From Pomacea canaliculata (taxonomy: Eukaryota; Mollusca; Gastropoda; Architaenioglossa; Ampullariidae), in assembly GCF_003073045.1 (NCBI RefSeq), contig NC_037591.1:22353319-22417318 (forward strand): a stretch of 64,000 nt of DNA, in the 5' to 3' direction. Of the stretch, positions 61,701-64,000 are shown in pieces. A program made the position numbers and the translations under genes. Under the pieces are notes generated by a model. The model was given only the letters and a program-made list of their open reading frames with translations. It made no database searches and was not told the origin of the DNA. Position 1 is the stretch's first letter. Every line of letters begins with the position of its first letter.

Positions 61701-64000
61701 GAGCACCAATTTGATCATGTTGTCTATTATACAAAAGAGACAGCAAAGCAGTGTCATCAGCAGATTTTACAAGAAAGCTCCTATCGTAGTGCTTCTACAA
61801 CTGCTAGTATACAGTATGAACAGCATTACAGGCACAGCAGTCTTGAGGGGAACCTGTACAGGTGACAACTGGATCTGAGGGAAGACCATTAACAGAAACT
61901 CTCTGTTGCCTGTTTATTAAAAAGTCCTGGGTCCAGAGAGTTAGTTGGTGAGATAAGATGGAAATCTGAAACTAGACTCTTCACGGACAAAAGAGGTTGC
62001 ACAGTGTTAAAAGCAGAAGAAAAATCAGCAAAGAGAAGCCTGGCATGAACTCTGGTTTTCTCCAGAATATTTACAGAGTATTTAGTATAAATAGCGTAGC
62101 ACATCGACACCTCTTCCAGCTCTGTAGGCAGACTGCAGTGGGTCAAGAAGTGGATCAACAGCAGTCATAACCTCGCTCCTTACAATTTTTCTCAAGTGGT
62201 TTCATCATGATTGATGTAAGAGTGACTGGTCCAAAGTCGTTGGGGTGACTGAGCCTAGTGATTTTAGGGACAGATACAATGTGCAAAAGTTTCCAAATAC
62301 AGCATCAGAAATGTGACCAGAATTCACAGACAGCTGGAATAGATGTAAAACTCTTCTAAGTTGTTCGGCACAGTAATGAATTGTGCGTCCAGAGATCCCG
62401 TCTGAACCTGGAGCCTTGTTTACATTTATTCACCTCAAGAGATCTAATGCTCAGGGATCAGAGACTGTTTTAGTGTGGAAAGCTCATGGGAGAAGTTATG
62501 TTTCTCAAAGCGGGCATATGTGAAAATATCTTTTATCTAATACATTCAGCAGTTTACATACTTTTTGAAAGAAATGAGAAAACTGCATGTTTGCCTTTGT
62601 AGTTTTTAAAAAAAAAAGTGTTGATGTGTATCTTACCTATAATTTATCTGTAAAACTATATATGCTTTTACAGCATACTTTGATTTTGTTTTTGGCATGT
62701 CATGTAGCACAACAGTGACATACATCGAAGGCCAGCTTCCTGAACAATCAAAATCACTGTGGCGACAACGTGGCAATTGTGATCTCATCATCCTTGTGGA
62801 CTGGAATTCAAATCATGAGTCTGTTACAATTGGCACAACCCTTCAGACACTAAAGGATGCCTTGTTTAAGGTAATAGAAAGATTGGCTGATACTGGTTTG
62901 TAAGTGTATTTTTGTATGTCCATGTATGTAAATGTTCAGTGGTGTCAAATGTGTTTCTGACTGACATGCCATTTGAAATTCCCAAGTAAAATAGATTGTA
63001 TCATTCATCTGGCTATACATTAACTCACCATAGACTTGCCTCTCGTGGGCAAAAGGTTTTTTCTCTAGAGTCCCGAATTTTAATTATTTTCCTATGGAGA
63101 TAAATCTTAGTAGAATTCTGTTTAAGCACATCGTTTGGCACTGTTACATATTCAGGAAGATAAGTAAATTGGATGAAACAAAGTTGTTTATAAGTTGTCC
63201 TATCACCACAAGTCATACCAAAATCCAGTATACATATTTAAAAGACATTATGCAGGTTGATCAACAAATACACATGCCTTATTGTCAGAAAATACCTCAA
63301 AATATAGTTAAGTACTTTTGTCTCTGAGAATTTATGTCATTTCAGACCTCTATCTCACCATTTTCAAAGGGGGATTAAAACTACAAAATTCAAAATTTCT
63401 GCCTGGAAACAACCCTCCATCCCCTTTCCCATGAAAAATTAATTCTGAGGAAAGTAATTGTAGAAAATGATTCCTTTAAGTGAGATCCACAGTTACTTCC
63501 CTGAATCTACATATCAAAATGGAACTATTGAATTATTGAATATTCTTCATCACTGCTTTTGTGGAACATTGTGCTTGTGCATAGTCCTGCAAATTCTGGA
63601 GCATCTCCTTTGGATTAAAATAAATTATCAGAAAAGCTGAATAGCAGCACATTGTTGAGTCTTGAGAAGACTGGGAAGATACTGGAAGAATGGATTACAT
63701 AGTTAACAGGTTCCATTCTAATTTTTTGAAGATGCTGGCTCCGGCATAGAAAAAAGTTATAGGTACTTGATTTGGTCTGGGCATTTGTATATTCTGAATT
63801 TTCAGACATTACTTTTTTTCCATTTCTCTAGATGTTCACTAAGATTGTTTAGGTTGATACTTTACTAGTTCTACATTTCAGTTAGCACATTCTCATTGTG
63901 TTAAAGGCAGCCAGAATAATTCTGCATTTTCACTAATGGAATGACATTGCAAAACTTTCATGTTGCAATCCACATCTTGTGCTTTCAGTATGACTCTACC
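58753..64000 (+). CDS. USP8: USP8 ubiquitin-specific protease, N-terminal part (7 exons, runs off the right edge)
   Basis: USP8 (UBPY) deubiquitinates endosomal cargo and ESCRT components. Exons are 58753-58856, 59055-59199, 59509-59594, 60376-60545, 60889-61045, 62708-62870 and 63989-64000 onward; all phases agree, giving about 279 residues. The first three exons encode the helical dimerisation/MIT-like region (KSAEKVFKEAEKFDAKGDEE, ESAFIMYMKYFNIVK, AIENAEKLADSLKER). A charged linker (KEKEDESKTEKGLLVEDEAT) follows. The next two exons encode the rhodanese domain (LIIMDSRPETDFLESHI, ISVPQEIIPPG, LPEQSKSLWRQRGN, LVDWNS, IGTTLQTLKDALFK). The catalytic Cys/His domain is beyond the window. A 5' UTR acceptor at 58629-58630 suggests an upstream noncoding exon. 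Intron 5 carries an antisense LINE remnant. Confidence 0.92.
61190..62430 (-). mobile_element. Antisense non-LTR retrotransposon reverse transcriptase remnant in USP8 intron 5
   Basis: Read on the minus strand from right to left, with frame shifts and stops, the sequence gives KAPGSDGISG, HYCAEQLRRV, LTSIMMKPLEKIV, HARLLFADFSSAFNTVQPLL, SADDTALLSLLYNR (the usual F/Y-ADD box has become SADD) and LVLNSSKTKEM, then SYKYLGTISDNKFKWD. These are the ordered reverse transcriptase motifs of CR1/L2/Rex-type LINEs. The copy is decayed and cannot encode a working enzyme. It is antisense to USP8. Confidence 0.85.
62871..63988 (+). other. USP8 intron 6
   Basis: An AT-rich intron with donor GTAATA and acceptor TTTCAG at 63983-63988. 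No coding or repeat signal was recognised in it. Confidence 0.7.

Noticed and set aside
1..64000. CRISPR arrays, bacterial operons or phage genes
   Set aside because: No regularly spaced repeats, no polycistronic ORFs and no ribosome-binding pattern; the coding signal is spliced eukaryotic exons.

Overview
This window looks like an intron-rich, AT-rich animal genome, most likely a mollusc and probably a gastropod. The evidence is indirect. Five split animal-type genes have GT-AG introns, the histidine decarboxylase and USP8 exons read as typical bilaterian proteins, and there are scattered remnants of CR1/L2-like LINEs and hAT-like elements. No prokaryotic, viral, tRNA or rRNA gene was seen. 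Most long open frames outside the genes below are chance or low-complexity frames.

Layout. (1) Positions 1-24560, minus strand: the 5' part of a histidine decarboxylase gene. A nine-codon first exon is separated by a 19.7 kb intron from six further exons, and the gene leaves the window on the left. (2) Positions 24.6-37.2 kb: mostly noncoding, with a broken ORF flanked by a direct repeat, a possible CpG-rich promoter near 30.2 kb, a cluster of CRE, octamer and E-box sites at 33.1 kb, a 182-bp hAT-like MITE with a perfect 8-bp target duplication, and a second inverted-repeat element. (3) Positions 37198-39601, minus strand: a five-exon methylenetetrahydrofolate reductase whose reading frame ends just after the catalytic barrel, so the usual eukaryotic regulatory domain is absent. 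(4) Positions 39.6-45.9 kb: noncoding, with an L2-like LINE 3' end. (5) Positions 45966-47784, minus strand: MESD, the ER chaperone for LRP receptors. Head to head with it, at 48572-55483 on the plus strand, is a 13-exon gene for a tandem nucleotidyltransferase of the RlaP/COG3541 type. (6) Positions 58753 to the end, plus strand: the N-terminal part of USP8 (dimerisation/MIT-like region and rhodanese domain). One intron holds an antisense LINE reverse transcriptase remnant.

The genes do not form one pathway. HDC makes histamine, MTHFR makes methyl-folate, MESD folds Wnt co-receptors and USP8 deubiquitinates endosomal cargo. The most unusual items are the RlaP-like double-domain protein, which belongs to a family known mainly from microbial RNA-repair contexts, and the catalytic-domain-only MTHFR.

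Two otherwise well-formed genes, MESD and the RlaP-like gene, show one-base frame breaks at or near exon junctions. Small insertion/deletion errors in the assembly are therefore a serious possibility. Exon borders were assigned by eye from splice signals, phase consistency and family resemblance recalled from memory; no alignment or RNA evidence was available.
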